Shown here piece after piece: positions 48,717 through 59,507 of a stretch of DNA of 64,000 nucleotides (positions are counted from its first letter, which is position 1; each line of letters starts with the position of its first letter). The notes under the pieces were generated by a model, which was given only the letters and a program-made list of their open reading frames with translations, made no database searches and was not told the DNA's origin. The stretch is from NCBI RefSeq assembly GCF_024347075.1, contig NZ_AP024900.1, positions 62,001 through 126,000 on the forward strand. The letters are read 5' to 3'. Both the position numbers and the translations under genes were made by a program. This DNA is from Vibrio rarus (GTDB lineage Bacteria > Pseudomonadota > Gammaproteobacteria > Enterobacterales > Vibrionaceae).

Positions 48717-48899
48717 AGTGAACGTTGCTCTCTAAGTTGTATATGGCTGACTGATTAATGGTGACGGAGATATCACTTTTCAAGTAAATGTAATTTTTTG
48801 TAACCAAATTTCTGCCCAATTTAATTTTGTCAAAGAGAAATGTGGTAGTCTTATTATAAGCGTTAACCCAGTAGCACCAATGCCTCAGTGGCATATACT

Positions 48900-49841
48900 A
48901 TGAAAATCGGTACACATATTTTGTCTAAGTTTTCTATATCCTCATACAAGGCTAATCAAGTACTGAATAGCATTGTGAATCAACAAGCGATCATCGCTCG
49001 AGCTTTGACTATTGTTCTACTTGTGATGACAGCTTGGCTATGTGGTCATTTATTTTGGTCTCTCATGGGGTCTGAATCGAATGTAGCAACTTGGAGGCCA
49101 GCTTCAGGGGTTACGACGAACAGTTCTTCTGCGCAACATAATGATATGAACATTACTTCGCTGCTAAATGCCAATCTTTTTGGCGAAGAATCAAAAGCAG
49201 CACCTAAGGTTGTTCAGCAGCAAGTGGTCGATGCGCCAAAAACGCGTTTAAATTTAGTGCTGGTGGGAGTCGTCGCCAGTACAGATCCGAAAAATAGCTT
49301 AGCGGTTATTGCCAATAAAGGCACTCAAGACACCTATGGCATAGGTGAGAATATCGATAATACGAGAGCTAAACTACAAAATGTTCTCAGTGACCGCGTT
49401 ATTATTGAAAACCAAGGTCGTGATGAAACCCTAATGCTGCAAGGCATAGAGTATAAGCGAGTTACAAATCTTAAAGAGGTGGCCAAAAAGCAACCTCAAT
49501 CTAATGTCCAAGGCAATAACCCTCATATGGATATTGCTAATCTAGATAGTATTAAAGCAACAATCGCCGAGAACCCACAGCAGTTTCTTAAATATATTAG
49601 ACTTTCACAAGTTAACCGTGATGGAAAGCTGGTTGGGTACCGCGTGCGTCCTGGACGCGATAGAGCGTTGTTTGATTCTATTGGGCTAAAAGATGGCGAT
49701 ATTGCCGTCACTTTTAACGGTTCAGACTTAACGGATCCCGCTGCAATGGGGGCGATCTGGAAGTCACTGAATGATCTTAGTGAAGTCAATCTTACCGTTG
49801 AGCGTGATGGGCAACATTACGATATTTATTTACAGTTGTAA
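48900..49841 (+). CDS. gspC: Type II secretion system protein GspC
   Basis: Inner-membrane clamp protein linking the inner-membrane platform to the GspD secretin. An N-terminal cytoplasmic stretch and one transmembrane helix (IVLLVMTAWLCGHLFWSLM) precede the HR domain (LLNANLFGEE, LNLVLVGVVASTDPKNSLAVI) and a C-terminal PDZ domain (GYRVRPGRDRALFDSIGLKDGD). I chose ATG 48900 (313 residues) over GTG 48888. First gene of the operon. Confidence 0.93.
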   Translation: MKIGTHILSKFSISSYKANQVLNSIVNQQAIIARALTIVLLVMTAWLCGHLFWSLMGSESNVATWRPASGVTTNSSSAQHNDMNITSLLNANLFGEESKAAPKVVQQQVVDAPKTRLNLVLVGVVASTDPKNSLAVIANKGTQDTYGIGENIDNTRAKLQNVLSDRVIIENQGRDETLMLQGIEYKRVTNLKEVAKKQPQSNVQGNNPHMDIANLDSIKATIAENPQQFLKYIRLSQVNRDGKLVGYRVRPGRDRALFDSIGLKDGDIAVTFNGSDLTDPAAMGAIWKSLNDLSEVNLTVERDGQHYDIYLQL

Positions 49842-49936
49842 CTAACTAACCTAACAGTTATTAGTACAGGCAATGTGAGCTTGAATATAAAGCCACGTTA
49901 GGCATTCGATGCCGATGATATTTTTGGGAGTGTCAA

Positions 49937-51952
49937 GTGAAAGGTTGGTTTAGCAAGAGCGTCTGGCTTTTGGTGGGAAGTTTGGCATGTACGCCAGCAT
50001 TTAGTGCCAATGAATTTAGCGCCAGCTTTAAGGGAACGGATATCGGCGAGTTTATTAACATAGTCGGTAGAAACCTAGAGAAAACTATCATTGTTGACCC
50101 TACTGTTAGGGGCAAGATTGATGTTCGTAGCTATGATGTGCTCAACGAGAAACAGTATTATCAGTTTTTTCTAAGCGTCCTTGAAGTGTACGGGTATGCA
50201 GTTGTTGAAATGGATAATGGTGTCATCAAAGTCATCAAAGCCAAAGATGCAAAAACCTCTGCGGTTCCTGTGGTAGGCGATTCGAAGATTAAAGGGGATG
50301 CTGTTGTCACGCGCGTTGTCGCGGTACGTAATGTGTCCGTTCGTGAATTATCTCCGTTGCTTCGCCAATTAAATGATAATGCCGGTGCGGGTAACGTGGT
50401 TCACTATGATCCTGCAAACATTATTTTGATTACAGGTCGTGCAGCGGTAGTGAATCGTTTAGCTGAAATTATTAGACGAGTGGATAAAGCGGGCGATAAG
50501 TCCATTGAAGTGGTCGCGCTGAAAAACGCATCTGCGGCTGAGATGGTGCGTATTGTTGAAGCGCTAAATAAAACCTCTGAAGCAAAAAACACCCCAGCTT
50601 TCTTACAGCCAAAATTGGTGGCTGATGAGCGAACTAACTCAGTGTTAATTTCAGGTGATCCACAAGTGCGTAAACGCTTGAAAAAAGTGGTCGCGCAATT
50701 AGATAAAGAGATGGCAGTTAAGGGTAACAACCAAGTTGTATACTTAAAAAATGCCAACGCTGAAGATTTAGTGGATGTGCTTAAAGGCGTATCGAAAAAC
50801 TTGGCTGCAGCCAAAAACAAAGGCGCTAAATCATCGCAAGGCAATGCAGACGTGATGATTTCAGCCCATAAAGGCACCAACTCATTAGTCATTACTGCTC
50901 CGCCAGATATCATGAAAGCATTACGTGATGTGATTGCTCAATTAGATATTCGCCGTGCTCAAGTATTGATTGAAGCTCTTATCGTTGAAATGTCAGAGGG
51001 CGACGGTGTTAACCTTGGCGTGCAATGGGGTAACCTAGAAACAGGTGCCATGGTGCAATATGGTAACTCTGGTGCGTCTATTGGTAGTGTAATGGTGGGC
51101 TTGGAAGAAGCTAAAGAACAGAAAAGTACCGAATACTACACCGATAACAACGGTAATAGAGTGCCTTATGATGTGACTACTCCTGGTGACTATTCAACAT
51201 TGGCCAGTGCGTTAAGTGGTGTGAATGGTGCTGCGGTAAGTTTGGCTATGGGCGATTGGACCGCGTTAATTAGTGCTGTTGCCACTGACTCCAATTCAAA
51301 TATCTTATCTTCTCCAAGTATTACGGTGATGGATAACGGTGAAGCCTCGTTTATTGTGGGTGAAGAAGTGCCGGTATTGACGGGTTCAACTTCGGGCTCT
51401 AATAACGATAACCCATTCCAAACGGTTGACCGTAAAGAAGTCGGTATCAAACTGAAAGTTGTTCCTCAAATAAACGAAGGTGATTCTGTTCAGTTGAAGA
51501 TTGAGCAAGAAGTATCAAACGTACTGGGTGCGAATGGTGCGGTGGATGTTCGATTTGCTAAACGTCAATTAAATACATCGGTCATGGTCCAAGATGGACA
51601 AATGTTAGTACTAGGTGGTTTGATTGATGAGCGCGCAATGGAGAGCGAATCTAAGGTGCCAATCTTGGGTGACATTCCTTGGTTAGGTCAATTGTTTAAG
51701 TCAACCAGTACTCAAGTTGAGAAGAAAAACCTAATGGTATTTATTAAGCCAACCATTATTCGTGATGGTATGACGGCCGATGGTATCACTCAACGTAAAT
51801 ACAACTATATTCGTGCAGAGCAACTGTATAAAGCCGAAGAAGGCTTGAAACTGATGTCTGATGACCTAGTTCCTGTAATGCCAAAATTTGGTGATGAAGC
51901 CGGCCGTCCGACTGAGTTGCAGGCCTTTATTGAGCAAGTGGACAAAAAATAA
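49937..51952 (+). CDS. gspD: Type II secretion system secretin GspD
   Basis: Outer-membrane secretin channel. Signal peptide ends at AFSA-NEF. N0 domain ([25 protein letters not shown]), N1-N3 repeats, and the secretin core with VPVLTGS and LVLGGLIDE. 671 residues. GTG start at 49937, with GGGAG upstream. Its stop overlaps gspE as TAATG. Confidence 0.97.
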   Translation: MKGWFSKSVWLLVGSLACTPAFSANEFSASFKGTDIGEFINIVGRNLEKTIIVDPTVRGKIDVRSYDVLNEKQYYQFFLSVLEVYGYAVVEMDNGVIKVIKAKDAKTSAVPVVGDSKIKGDAVVTRVVAVRNVSVRELSPLLRQLNDNAGAGNVVHYDPANIILITGRAAVVNRLAEIIRRVDKAGDKSIEVVALKNASAAEMVRIVEALNKTSEAKNTPAFLQPKLVADERTNSVLISGDPQVRKRLKKVVAQLDKEMAVKGNNQVVYLKNANAEDLVDVLKGVSKNLAAAKNKGAKSSQGNADVMISAHKGTNSLVITAPPDIMKALRDVIAQLDIRRAQVLIEALIVEMSEGDGVNLGVQWGNLETGAMVQYGNSGASIGSVMVGLEEAKEQKSTEYYTDNNGNRVPYDVTTPGDYSTLASALSGVNGAAVSLAMGDWTALISAVATDSNSNILSSPSITVMDNGEASFIVGEEVPVLTGSTSGSNNDNPFQTVDRKEVGIKLKVVPQINEGDSVQLKIEQEVSNVLGANGAVDVRFAKRQLNTSVMVQDGQMLVLGGLIDERAMESESKVPILGDIPWLGQLFKSTSTQVEKKNLMVFIKPTIIRDGMTADGITQRKYNYIRAEQLYKAEEGLKLMSDDLVPVMPKFGDEAGRPTELQAFIEQVDKK

Positions 51953-53460
51953 TGGGCAGCGAAGCACTTTCAATAATTAAACCGAGTATTACCCGCTTAC
52001 CATTTGGTTTTGCGAAGCGTTTTAACGTCGTGCTTGAGTTAAACCCTGAAGGTGATGCCAATCAACTGTTTTATATAGAACCTTTACCTCTAGCCACTTT
52101 GCTAGAGGTGAAGCGAGTTTCTCCTTTGCCTATCCAGTTGGTGGCATTGGATAAAAACAGTTTTGATTCCAAGCTTTCAGATTCGTATCAGCGAGATTCT
52201 TCAGAAGCTAGACAGCTTATGGAAGACATAGGTGCCGATAGTGATGATTTCTTCTCTTTAGCCGAAGAAATTCCGCAAAATGAAGACTTGTTAGAAGCGG
52301 AAGACGATGCGCCGATTATCAAATTAATCAACGCCATGTTGGGTGAGGCAATCAAAGAAGGGGCATCGGATATTCATATCGAGTCCTTTGAAAAAACCTT
52401 ATCCATCCGTTTCCGTGTCGATGGTGTGTTACGTGATGTGTTAGCCCCTAGCCGTAAACTTGCTCCGTTATTGGTGTCAAGGGTGAAGGTTATGGCTAAA
52501 TTGGACATTGCAGAGAAACGTGTTCCACAAGATGGCCGTATTTCTTTGTTGATAGGTGGGCGTGCGGTGGATGTGCGTGTTTCAACTATGCCGTCTTCAC
52601 ATGGTGAGCGCGTGGTAATGCGTCTATTGGATAAAAATGCCACTCAGCTTGACCTTGATAGCTTAGGCATGTCCCATGACAACCACATTCGTCTCCAAAC
52701 ACTCATTAAAAGACCTCATGGCATCATCTTGGTTACGGGGCCAACCGGTTCTGGTAAGTCCACGACTTTGTATGCCGGACTGCAAGAGCTAAACAGTGCT
52801 GAGCGTAATATTCTTACGGTAGAAGATCCTATCGAATTTGATATCGATGGTATTGGTCAAACACAAGTTAACCCTAAAGTGGATATGACGTTTGCTCGTG
52901 GCTTGAGAGCCATCTTACGTCAAGATCCCGATGTGGTGATGGTAGGTGAAATCCGTGACCTTGAAACGGCGCAAATTGCCGTTCAAGCATCACTGACAGG
53001 TCACTTAGTAATGTCAACATTACATACCAATACCGCAGTAGGTACCATCACTCGTTTAAGAGATATGGGGATTGAACCTTTCTTAATTTCTTCATCGTTA
53101 CTGGGTATTTTGGCGCAGCGTCTGGTAAGAACCTTGTGTCCAGAGTGTAGAACCCCATACCAAGCCGATGCAGAACAGAAAAAACTCTTTCATCTTGCAG
53201 CCGGTGATGACCTAGTGCTTTATAAACCTAATGGTTGTGAGCACTGTAATAATAAAGGTTATAAAGGCCGTACGGGTATCCATGAACTATTGGTGGTGGA
53301 TGAAAAAGTCCAGTCATTGATTCATGGTGAACAGAGTGAGCAAGAAATAGAGTTGGCGGTTCGGAAGCATACAGCCAGCATTCGTCAAGATGGTCTTGAA
53401 AAAGCCAGGGCTGGGAAAACAACCCTAGAAGAAGTTATGCGAGTAACTAGGGAAGAATAA
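51952..53460 (+). CDS. gspE: Type II secretion system ATPase GspE
   Basis: Hexameric ATPase that powers pseudopilus assembly. Walker [13 protein letters not shown], Asp box and [20 protein letters not shown], Walker [17 protein letters not shown], His box [10 protein letters not shown], and a four-cysteine metal site (CPEC and CEHC). 502 residues. Coupled to gspF by TAATG. Confidence 0.97.
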   Translation: MGSEALSIIKPSITRLPFGFAKRFNVVLELNPEGDANQLFYIEPLPLATLLEVKRVSPLPIQLVALDKNSFDSKLSDSYQRDSSEARQLMEDIGADSDDFFSLAEEIPQNEDLLEAEDDAPIIKLINAMLGEAIKEGASDIHIESFEKTLSIRFRVDGVLRDVLAPSRKLAPLLVSRVKVMAKLDIAEKRVPQDGRISLLIGGRAVDVRVSTMPSSHGERVVMRLLDKNATQLDLDSLGMSHDNHIRLQTLIKRPHGIILVTGPTGSGKSTTLYAGLQELNSAERNILTVEDPIEFDIDGIGQTQVNPKVDMTFARGLRAILRQDPDVVMVGEIRDLETAQIAVQASLTGHLVMSTLHTNTAVGTITRLRDMGIEPFLISSSLLGILAQRLVRTLCPECRTPYQADAEQKKLFHLAAGDDLVLYKPNGCEHCNNKGYKGRTGIHELLVVDEKVQSLIHGEQSEQEIELAVRKHTASIRQDGLEKARAGKTTLEEVMRVTREE

Positions 53461-54677
53461 TGGCCGCATTTGAATATAAAGCGCTCGACGCAAAAGGACG
53501 CCAGAAGAAAGGCGTTACCGAAGGCGATAATGCGCGTCAGGTAAGGCAGCGTTTGAAAGAACAAGGCTTAATACCTGTTGAAATTACTGAAACAAAAAGC
53601 AAGCAGAAGTCGACGAAATCTCGAGGCTTCCAACGGGGGATCAGTACTCCCGACCTCGCTTTATTGACTCGCCAACTCTCTACTCTTGTTCAGGCAGGTA
53701 TGCCGTTAGAGGAATGTTTAAGAGCGGTTGCAGAGCAGTCCGAGAAGGCGCACATTCGCAGTATGTTAGTGAGTGTTCGCTCTAAGGTTGTTGAGGGTTA
53801 CACTCTAGCAGACAGTATGGGAGAGTATCCTGCGGTTTTTGATGATTTATTTTGTTCAATGGTTGCTGCAGGTGAAAAGTCAGGCTACTTAGATTCAGTA
53901 TTGGAGCGTTTAGCCGATTACGCCGAAAAGCGTCAAAAGCTGCGTTCAAAACTGCAACAAGCGATGATTTATCCCATTATGCTGACCTTGATAGCGGTCG
54001 CCGTTATTGGCTTCCTACTTGCTACCGTGGTACCTAAAATTGTCGATCAATTTGTGCAAATGGGACAAGAGCTTCCCACTTCGACTCAAATACTGATTGA
54101 TGCCAGTGCTTTTGTGCAAAACTACGGCGTGGCACTAGTGGTGGGCTTTGTGCTCATTATTATTGGCTGTAAAATCTTACTTAAAAAGCCAGAGCTAAGA
54201 TTACGATGGGATAGCCGAGTACTTAAGCTACCTATTATCGGGCGAGTTGCGAAAGGGCTGAATACCTCTCGCTTTGCACGTACCTTAGCCATCTGTTCGG
54301 CCAGTGCCATTCCTCTACTTGAGGGGATGGTGGTCGCGGCCGATGTTATGGGCAATAAATTCTTTAAGAAACAAGTTCTTGAAGCTTCACATAAAGTGAG
54401 GGAAGGGGCGAGTTTACGTCACTCACTACAGCAAAGTAAATTGTTCCCACCGATGATGCTACATATGATTGCCAGTGGTGAACAGTCTGGTGAGCTAGAG
54501 CAGATGCTGACTCGCGCTGCAGATAACCAAGACCAAGACTTTGAGTCGCAAGTCAACCTTGCTTTAGGTGTTTTTGAACCGCTACTTATTGTTTTTATGG
54601 CCGGTCTTGTACTTTTCATTGTGGTCGCCACTATGATGCCACTATTAGAACTGAATAACTTAGTATCGGGTGCTTAG
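53460..54677 (+). CDS. gspF: Type II secretion system platform protein GspF
   Basis: Three-helix inner-membrane platform protein of 405 residues with two GspF repeats: RQLSTLVQAGMPLEECL and, after the second, RTLAICSASAIPLLEGM. It contacts GspE and GspL. Confidence 0.96.
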   Translation: MAAFEYKALDAKGRQKKGVTEGDNARQVRQRLKEQGLIPVEITETKSKQKSTKSRGFQRGISTPDLALLTRQLSTLVQAGMPLEECLRAVAEQSEKAHIRSMLVSVRSKVVEGYTLADSMGEYPAVFDDLFCSMVAAGEKSGYLDSVLERLADYAEKRQKLRSKLQQAMIYPIMLTLIAVAVIGFLLATVVPKIVDQFVQMGQELPTSTQILIDASAFVQNYGVALVVGFVLIIIGCKILLKKPELRLRWDSRVLKLPIIGRVAKGLNTSRFARTLAICSASAIPLLEGMVVAADVMGNKFFKKQVLEASHKVREGASLRHSLQQSKLFPPMMLHMIASGEQSGELEQMLTRAADNQDQDFESQVNLALGVFEPLLIVFMAGLVLFIVVATMMPLLELNNLVSGA

Positions 54678-54705
54678 CAGTTTCCCCGAATGTATGGAGA
54701 GAAAA

Positions 54706-55149
54706 ATGAAACAAAATAAGAAACAACAAGGCTTTACCTTGCTAGAGGTTATGGTTGTTGTGGTTATTCTTGGTATTTTGGCGAGTTTCGTTGTTCCTAA
54801 CCTTTTAGGCAACAAAGAGAAAGCAGACCAACAGAAGGCCATCACAGATATCGTTGCATTAGAAAATGCTTTAGATATGTATAAGTTAGATAACAGTGTT
54901 TACCCAACTACAGACCAAGGCTTAGACGCACTGGTTAGCCGTCCGGCGGGTACACCAGAACCTCGTAACTATCGTGCTGATGGTTATATTCGTCGTCTAC
55001 CAAAAGACCCATGGGGCTACGACTATCAATACCTAAGCCCTGGTGACAATGGCAGTATTGATATCTTCACTCTTGGTGCTGATGGTCAAGCTGGAGGCGA
55101 AGGTTCATCTACTGATATTGGTAACTGGAACCTACAAGACTTCCAGTAA
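54706..55149 (+). CDS. gspG: Type II secretion system major pseudopilin GspG
   Basis: Major pseudopilin of 147 residues. Prepilin cleavage site QQG-FTLLEVMVVVVILGIL and the calcium-binding C-terminal region (TLGADGQAGGEGSSTDIG). I chose ATG 54706, preceded by GGAGAG. Confidence 0.96.
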   Translation: MKQNKKQQGFTLLEVMVVVVILGILASFVVPNLLGNKEKADQQKAITDIVALENALDMYKLDNSVYPTTDQGLDALVSRPAGTPEPRNYRADGYIRRLPKDPWGYDYQYLSPGDNGSIDIFTLGADGQAGGEGSSTDIGNWNLQDFQ

Positions 55150-55160
55150 GCTGAACCATA

Positions 55161-55760
55161 GTGAAAAAGCACAAACAACAGCGTGGCTTTACTCTAATTG
55201 AGATCATGTTGGTCATGATCTTAGTATCGGTAAGTGCCATTGCTGTGATAATTAATTTACCTCAAAGCAGTGCAGATGCGGCTGAGGTGCGTGCGCAGCA
55301 ACTCTTTCAGCGTTTGACCTTATTGCATCAAGACGCCATTTTGAACGGTTGGGACCTTGGTATTCGTTTTGATCCTAATGGGAAGAATTACCGTTTATTG
55401 CAACTGAATCGAGATGGTTGGCAAGCATTAGAACATCGACGGATACCAGCAGATACAAAGCTTGAAGACGGGCTAGTTTTAGCTTGGGAGCTTGGTGACG
55501 GTGTCTGGGGAAAGAAAGACTCGTTATTCAAACAAGGCTCATTATTTGATGAAGAGATGTTTGCTGAGCAAAAGAAAAAAGTCACAGAGAAGCCTCCTCA
55601 AGCCTTTATTTTATCCAGTGGGGAGTTAACGCCATTTGAAGTCTATATACACCCGAGCTCTGAGGCGCAAGGTGATCAAAACTGGCGTGTCTTTGCCTTA
55701 GAAAACGGTAGCATAAAACTGCTGAAACCGGGTGAGGAGCTGAACGATGATGCGCATTAA
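55161..55760 (+). CDS. gspH: Type II secretion system minor pseudopilin GspH
   Basis: Minor pseudopilin, cleavage at RG-FTLIEIMLVMILVSV. 199 residues. GTG start at 55161; the ribosome-binding site is weak, so it may be coupled to gspG, 11 bp upstream. Confidence 0.9.
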   Translation: MKKHKQQRGFTLIEIMLVMILVSVSAIAVIINLPQSSADAAEVRAQQLFQRLTLLHQDAILNGWDLGIRFDPNGKNYRLLQLNRDGWQALEHRRIPADTKLEDGLVLAWELGDGVWGKKDSLFKQGSLFDEEMFAEQKKKVTEKPPQAFILSSGELTPFEVYIHPSSEAQGDQNWRVFALENGSIKLLKPGEELNDDAH

Positions 55761-56121
55761 AGGAAAGCCTGCAAAAGGCATGACTTTACTCGAAGTGCTG
55801 ATTGCTCTTGCGATATTTGCTACGGCGTCAATTAGTGTGGTTCGAGCTGTGTCTCAACACATAAATAGTATTAGCTATTTAGAGCAAAAGACTTTTGCTG
55901 GCATGGTTGCTGATAACCAAATGGCCTTGATGATGTTAGCCAAAGAGCCACCTAAAACGCTTAAAAAAGGCAATTCTGAATTGGCGGGTTATCAATGGTA
56001 CTGGTCCATCAAACCTGTAGCGACGGGGAATGATTATCTTCGCGCCATTGATATTAGTGTCTCTTTAAATGAGGGGTTAGATAACCCTATAGTAACGGTA
56101 AGAAGTTATGTCCCGTTATAA
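55747..56121 (+). CDS. gspI: Type II secretion system minor pseudopilin GspI
   Basis: Minor pseudopilin of 124 residues, cleavage at KG-MTLLEVLIALAIFATASIS, the site having Met at +1 as is usual for GspI. Overlaps gspH by 14 bp with GAGGAGC upstream of the start. Confidence 0.93.
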   Translation: MMRIKGKPAKGMTLLEVLIALAIFATASISVVRAVSQHINSISYLEQKTFAGMVADNQMALMMLAKEPPKTLKKGNSELAGYQWYWSIKPVATGNDYLRAIDISVSLNEGLDNPIVTVRSYVPL

Positions 56122-56749
56122 GCGCAGTAAAGGCTTTACTCTGATTGAGGTGCTGGTTGCTATTGCGGTATTCGCAGGCTTAAGTATGGCTGCCTACCAA
56201 GTGGTATTTCAGGTTCAGTTGAGTAACCAACAATCGCAAAAAAAATTGGGGCGTTTACAAGAAGTGCAGTCTGCACTCGTTTATCTCGATAGTGATTTTC
56301 GGCAGATAGCAGTTCGTCGTTTTCGCACTAATGGCGAAGAGGCGGGTAAATCTTTGATTTATTGGCAGGACAATCTGCTCGACTCTGATAGCAAAGGCCT
56401 TTTATTCACCCGTTTGGGTTGGATTAACCCTCAGCAGCAATTTCCTCGAGGGGAGATCACTAAAGTCGGTTATCGAATTCAAGGGGATAAATTAGAGCGA
56501 GTATGGTGGAGATACCCTGACACTCCCGTTGGTCAAGAAGGCATTGTCACCCCTATCATCGATAAAGTTGAGAAGTTTGATGTGCGTTTTTATGACGGCG
56601 AAGCTTGGGTGAAAGTGTGGACTGATGACGATGCTTTACCTAAAGCTATCGCGGTGGATCTAACACTGGAAGATTATGGCAAATTAGAGCGCGTCTATCT
56701 TACCGCTGACGGTAAGCTTGAGAGGAACAATGAAGAGAAGTCAGAATAG
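56108..56749 (+). CDS. gspJ: Type II secretion system minor pseudopilin GspJ
   Basis: Minor pseudopilin of 213 residues, cleavage at KG-FTLIEVLVAIAVFAGL. The C-terminal KVEKFDVRFYDGEAWVK...LPKAIAVDLTLEDYG is typical. Overlaps gspI by 14 bp and gspK by 20 bp. Confidence 0.95.
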   Translation: MSRYKRSKGFTLIEVLVAIAVFAGLSMAAYQVVFQVQLSNQQSQKKLGRLQEVQSALVYLDSDFRQIAVRRFRTNGEEAGKSLIYWQDNLLDSDSKGLLFTRLGWINPQQQFPRGEITKVGYRIQGDKLERVWWRYPDTPVGQEGIVTPIIDKVEKFDVRFYDGEAWVKVWTDDDALPKAIAVDLTLEDYGKLERVYLTADGKLERNNEEKSE

Positions 56750-57788
56750 TTCATCTCAGTATCGCCATAAATATCAAGCGCCTTGCCAGCAAAAGGGTGT
56801 TGCGTTGTTGGTGGTATTGCTATTACTTGCGGTGATGACAGGTATTGCTGCCACTATGTCGGAACGCTTAGTGTTAAGTGTTGATAGGGCTAACAACCAG
56901 GTCAGCAACCAGCAAGCCTATTGGTATGCCATTGGTGTGGAAGCCTTAGCGAAATATGGTATCAAACAAAGCTTTGAAGATGATGACACTATCAACCTTA
57001 GCCAGGTGTGGGCCATTGAGGATCAACAGTACCCATTAGAATATGGTGAAGCTCGCGGTGGTATTCGTGATATGCAAGCCTGTTTTAATGTGAATGCATT
57101 AGCTGCTGTTAAGTTAGATGCCACGTCTGCGTCTAGACCTTATTTATTAGAAGTATGGCGCACCTTACTCGAAGAAAGTGGCCTAGATAATTATCAAGCA
57201 GAGGTGGTGGCCGACTCAACTTGGGAATACCTTGATACTAACGATGTGGTGAATACTCAATCGGGTGTTGAAGACTCCACTTATGAAGGCCTTTCTCCCG
57301 CTTATATGGCACCTAATAGCTTGATGGCTGATCTGAGTGAATTGCGAAGCGTCTATCAGATGAGTGCAACGTCAATGAGTAAGATTTCTCGAGTAGCTTG
57401 TGTGCTGCCTAGCGATGACTTGCGCATTAATGTAAACACGATACGACCTTGGCAAACGGATTTATTGGTGGCCTTGTTTGACTCTGCTTTAAGTGACGAA
57501 CAAGCCAAACAGTTGTTAGAAGATCGTCCATATGACGGTTGGAAAAACGTGGATGATTTTTTAGCTGAACCGGATATCGCTAGTGTAAATGAAGAAGTAA
57601 AGAAAAACGCCAAACAATACCTATCAGTAGATAGTCATTATTTTGAATTGGATGTTGAAGTTTTTGTGCAGGATGCTCGAGTTCGCTTGAGAAGTCTGCT
57701 TTATAGTGAAGATAAAGAAGAATCGCGAGTCGTCCGCCGACGATTTGGAGGAATTAGTGAGCGAAATCCTAACAGTTCGGCTCAGTAG
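56730..57788 (+). CDS. gspK: Type II secretion system minor pseudopilin GspK
   Basis: Large minor pseudopilin at the pseudopilus tip. The hydrophobic segment is KGVALLVVLLLLAVMTGIAATM, with Val instead of Phe at +1 (normal for GspK, whose +5 Glu is absent). DVNTQSGVEDSTY lies in the metal-binding insert region. 352 residues from ATG 56730, with GAGAGGA upstream. Confidence 0.93.
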   Translation: MKRSQNSSSQYRHKYQAPCQQKGVALLVVLLLLAVMTGIAATMSERLVLSVDRANNQVSNQQAYWYAIGVEALAKYGIKQSFEDDDTINLSQVWAIEDQQYPLEYGEARGGIRDMQACFNVNALAAVKLDATSASRPYLLEVWRTLLEESGLDNYQAEVVADSTWEYLDTNDVVNTQSGVEDSTYEGLSPAYMAPNSLMADLSELRSVYQMSATSMSKISRVACVLPSDDLRINVNTIRPWQTDLLVALFDSALSDEQAKQLLEDRPYDGWKNVDDFLAEPDIASVNEEVKKNAKQYLSVDSHYFELDVEVFVQDARVRLRSLLYSEDKEESRVVRRRFGGISERNPNSSAQ

Positions 57789-59007
57789 GCAGAATGTAAA
57801 TACAGTCCCATGGTTGGTTTGGTCTTCCACCGAAGATGAAATCATCGCTAGCGGAGAGCTTAATAGTTTAGATGAACTAGGTGAGCTAAAAAGTTACGCA
57901 ACAGAGCGAAATGTTGCCCTATTACTGGATGGGCAAGATGTGGCGTTGAAGGAGGTCGATGTGCCTCCTGGCGCAACTCGCCAATTTACGACCATGCTGC
58001 CTTTTCTTCTCGAAGAAGAATTAGCACAAGACATTGATGAGCTTCACTTTTCTATCTTTAAGATCGTCGGTGATAAAGCTTGGATTGCGGCGGTTGATAA
58101 GCGTTACTTAAAAGAGTGCATTTCTCGTTTTGCTGATGCCGGCATTGAATTACATAAAGTCTTGCCAGACGTATTGTCTCTTCCTTTGGAGGAGGGCGGT
58201 ATAACGCTATTACCTTGGCAAGATAATTATTTGATCCGTCACCATCAATATTTGGGGATGACACTAGCAGAAGAGTTGCTACCACACGCCTTGGCTCAAG
58301 CTCCTTTTGTGGTTGAAAAAGAGCTAGAAAATGCAGAGGAAGAGTCTATAAGTGAAGCGCCGGTAGGCGTGCGCTGTTTTGGTCCACTTCCAGAGTCATT
58401 ACAGCAACGAGGGGAGTCGACCATTGAACAGCCCGCAGAATTGCCGATGGCACTGCTGGCAAAAAATGCTCAGCTTTCCACTATTTCTTTGCTCAGTGGT
58501 GAGTTTAAAAGACAAGCTTCTTGGTTAAAGAACATCAAGTATTGGCGTGCGCCAGCAATTGCAGCGCTAGTCTTATTGGTGGTTTTCAGTGTGAATACTT
58601 ACACGCATGTTAATCAAGTAGAGGCGTCGGCTAAAGCTTATCGAGCTGAGAGTGAACGCATCTTTAGAACGGTATTTCCTGAGAAGCGCCGCATTCCGAC
58701 AGTCAGCTATTTGAAACGACAAATGACGGATGAAAAGACTCGCTTGAGTGGTGGCGCTGCTGAGGCACCATTGATCACTTGGTTACTCGAAGTACAAGAG
58801 TCATTAAAAGACAGCAGTAAAGTGAAAATTCAGAGTATTAAGTACGATGGCAATCGCGAGGAGCTACGCATCCAAGCCCAAGCCAGTGATTTTCAAACCT
58901 TCGAGCAACTGCGCGTTGCTTTTTCTGCAAAATTTGCTGTTCAGCAAGGACAAATAAATCGTAATGGTGATTTGGTCAGCAGCAGCTATATATTGAAGGT
59001 GAAATAA
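57757..59007 (+). CDS. gspL: Type II secretion system protein GspL
   Basis: Bitopic inner-membrane protein whose cytoplasmic actin-like domain binds GspE. I chose the GTG at 57757 (GGAGGAA upstream, 416 residues) because it gives SEILTVRLSRQ...WLVWSS, the family start; a longer frame from 57706 lies inside gspK. Transmembrane helix near 285 (APAIAALVLLVVFSVNTY), then a ferredoxin-like periplasmic domain. Confidence 0.92.
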   Translation: MSEILTVRLSRQNVNTVPWLVWSSTEDEIIASGELNSLDELGELKSYATERNVALLLDGQDVALKEVDVPPGATRQFTTMLPFLLEEELAQDIDELHFSIFKIVGDKAWIAAVDKRYLKECISRFADAGIELHKVLPDVLSLPLEEGGITLLPWQDNYLIRHHQYLGMTLAEELLPHALAQAPFVVEKELENAEEESISEAPVGVRCFGPLPESLQQRGESTIEQPAELPMALLAKNAQLSTISLLSGEFKRQASWLKNIKYWRAPAIAALVLLVVFSVNTYTHVNQVEASAKAYRAESERIFRTVFPEKRRIPTVSYLKRQMTDEKTRLSGGAAEAPLITWLLEVQESLKDSSKVKIQSIKYDGNREELRIQAQASDFQTFEQLRVAFSAKFAVQQGQINRNGDLVSSSYILKVK

Positions 59008-59507
59008 TGCGAAAATTACAAGAAACCCTACTCGGTTACTGGAATCGTATTAGCCTCAGAGAGCAACGAATGTTGATCATTGCTATTGGCTTTGGTGTGG
59101 CAGGGTTGCTGTATTGGGGCGGTTTTGCTCCGCTTAAGCAAAAAAGTGAACTGGCTCAGACGCGCTTAGCCAATGAGACGCAACTATTAAGCTGGGTGAA
59201 ACTGGAAGCGAATACCATTACTGAATTACGTAAAACAAGTAATGCACCAGTGGTATCAACCCAACCCCTTAACCAACTATTATCAACATCTGTGGGACGT
59301 TTTAAAGTTGAACTGATAAGACTGCAGCCCCGCGATGATATGGTGCAAGTCTGGGTACAGCCTGTATCGTTTAATAAACTGATGAACTGGTTGCTGTATT
59401 TACGCCAAGAAAAAGGTGTAGAAGTCGCATTTCTCGATATTAATGAATCAGAAACAGCCGGTATGGTTGAAGTTAATCGATTGCAATTTAAGAGAGCGGG
59501 AAGTTAA
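59007..59507 (+). CDS. gspM: Type II secretion system protein GspM
   Basis: Small bitopic inner-membrane partner of GspL, 166 residues. One helix (MLIIAIGFGVAGLLYWGGF) and a periplasmic ferredoxin-like domain (VWVQPVSFNKLMNWLLYLRQEKGVEV). Coupled to gspL and gspN by 1-bp overlaps. Confidence 0.94.
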   Translation: MRKLQETLLGYWNRISLREQRMLIIAIGFGVAGLLYWGGFAPLKQKSELAQTRLANETQLLSWVKLEANTITELRKTSNAPVVSTQPLNQLLSTSVGRFKVELIRLQPRDDMVQVWVQPVSFNKLMNWLLYLRQEKGVEVAFLDINESETAGMVEVNRLQFKRAGS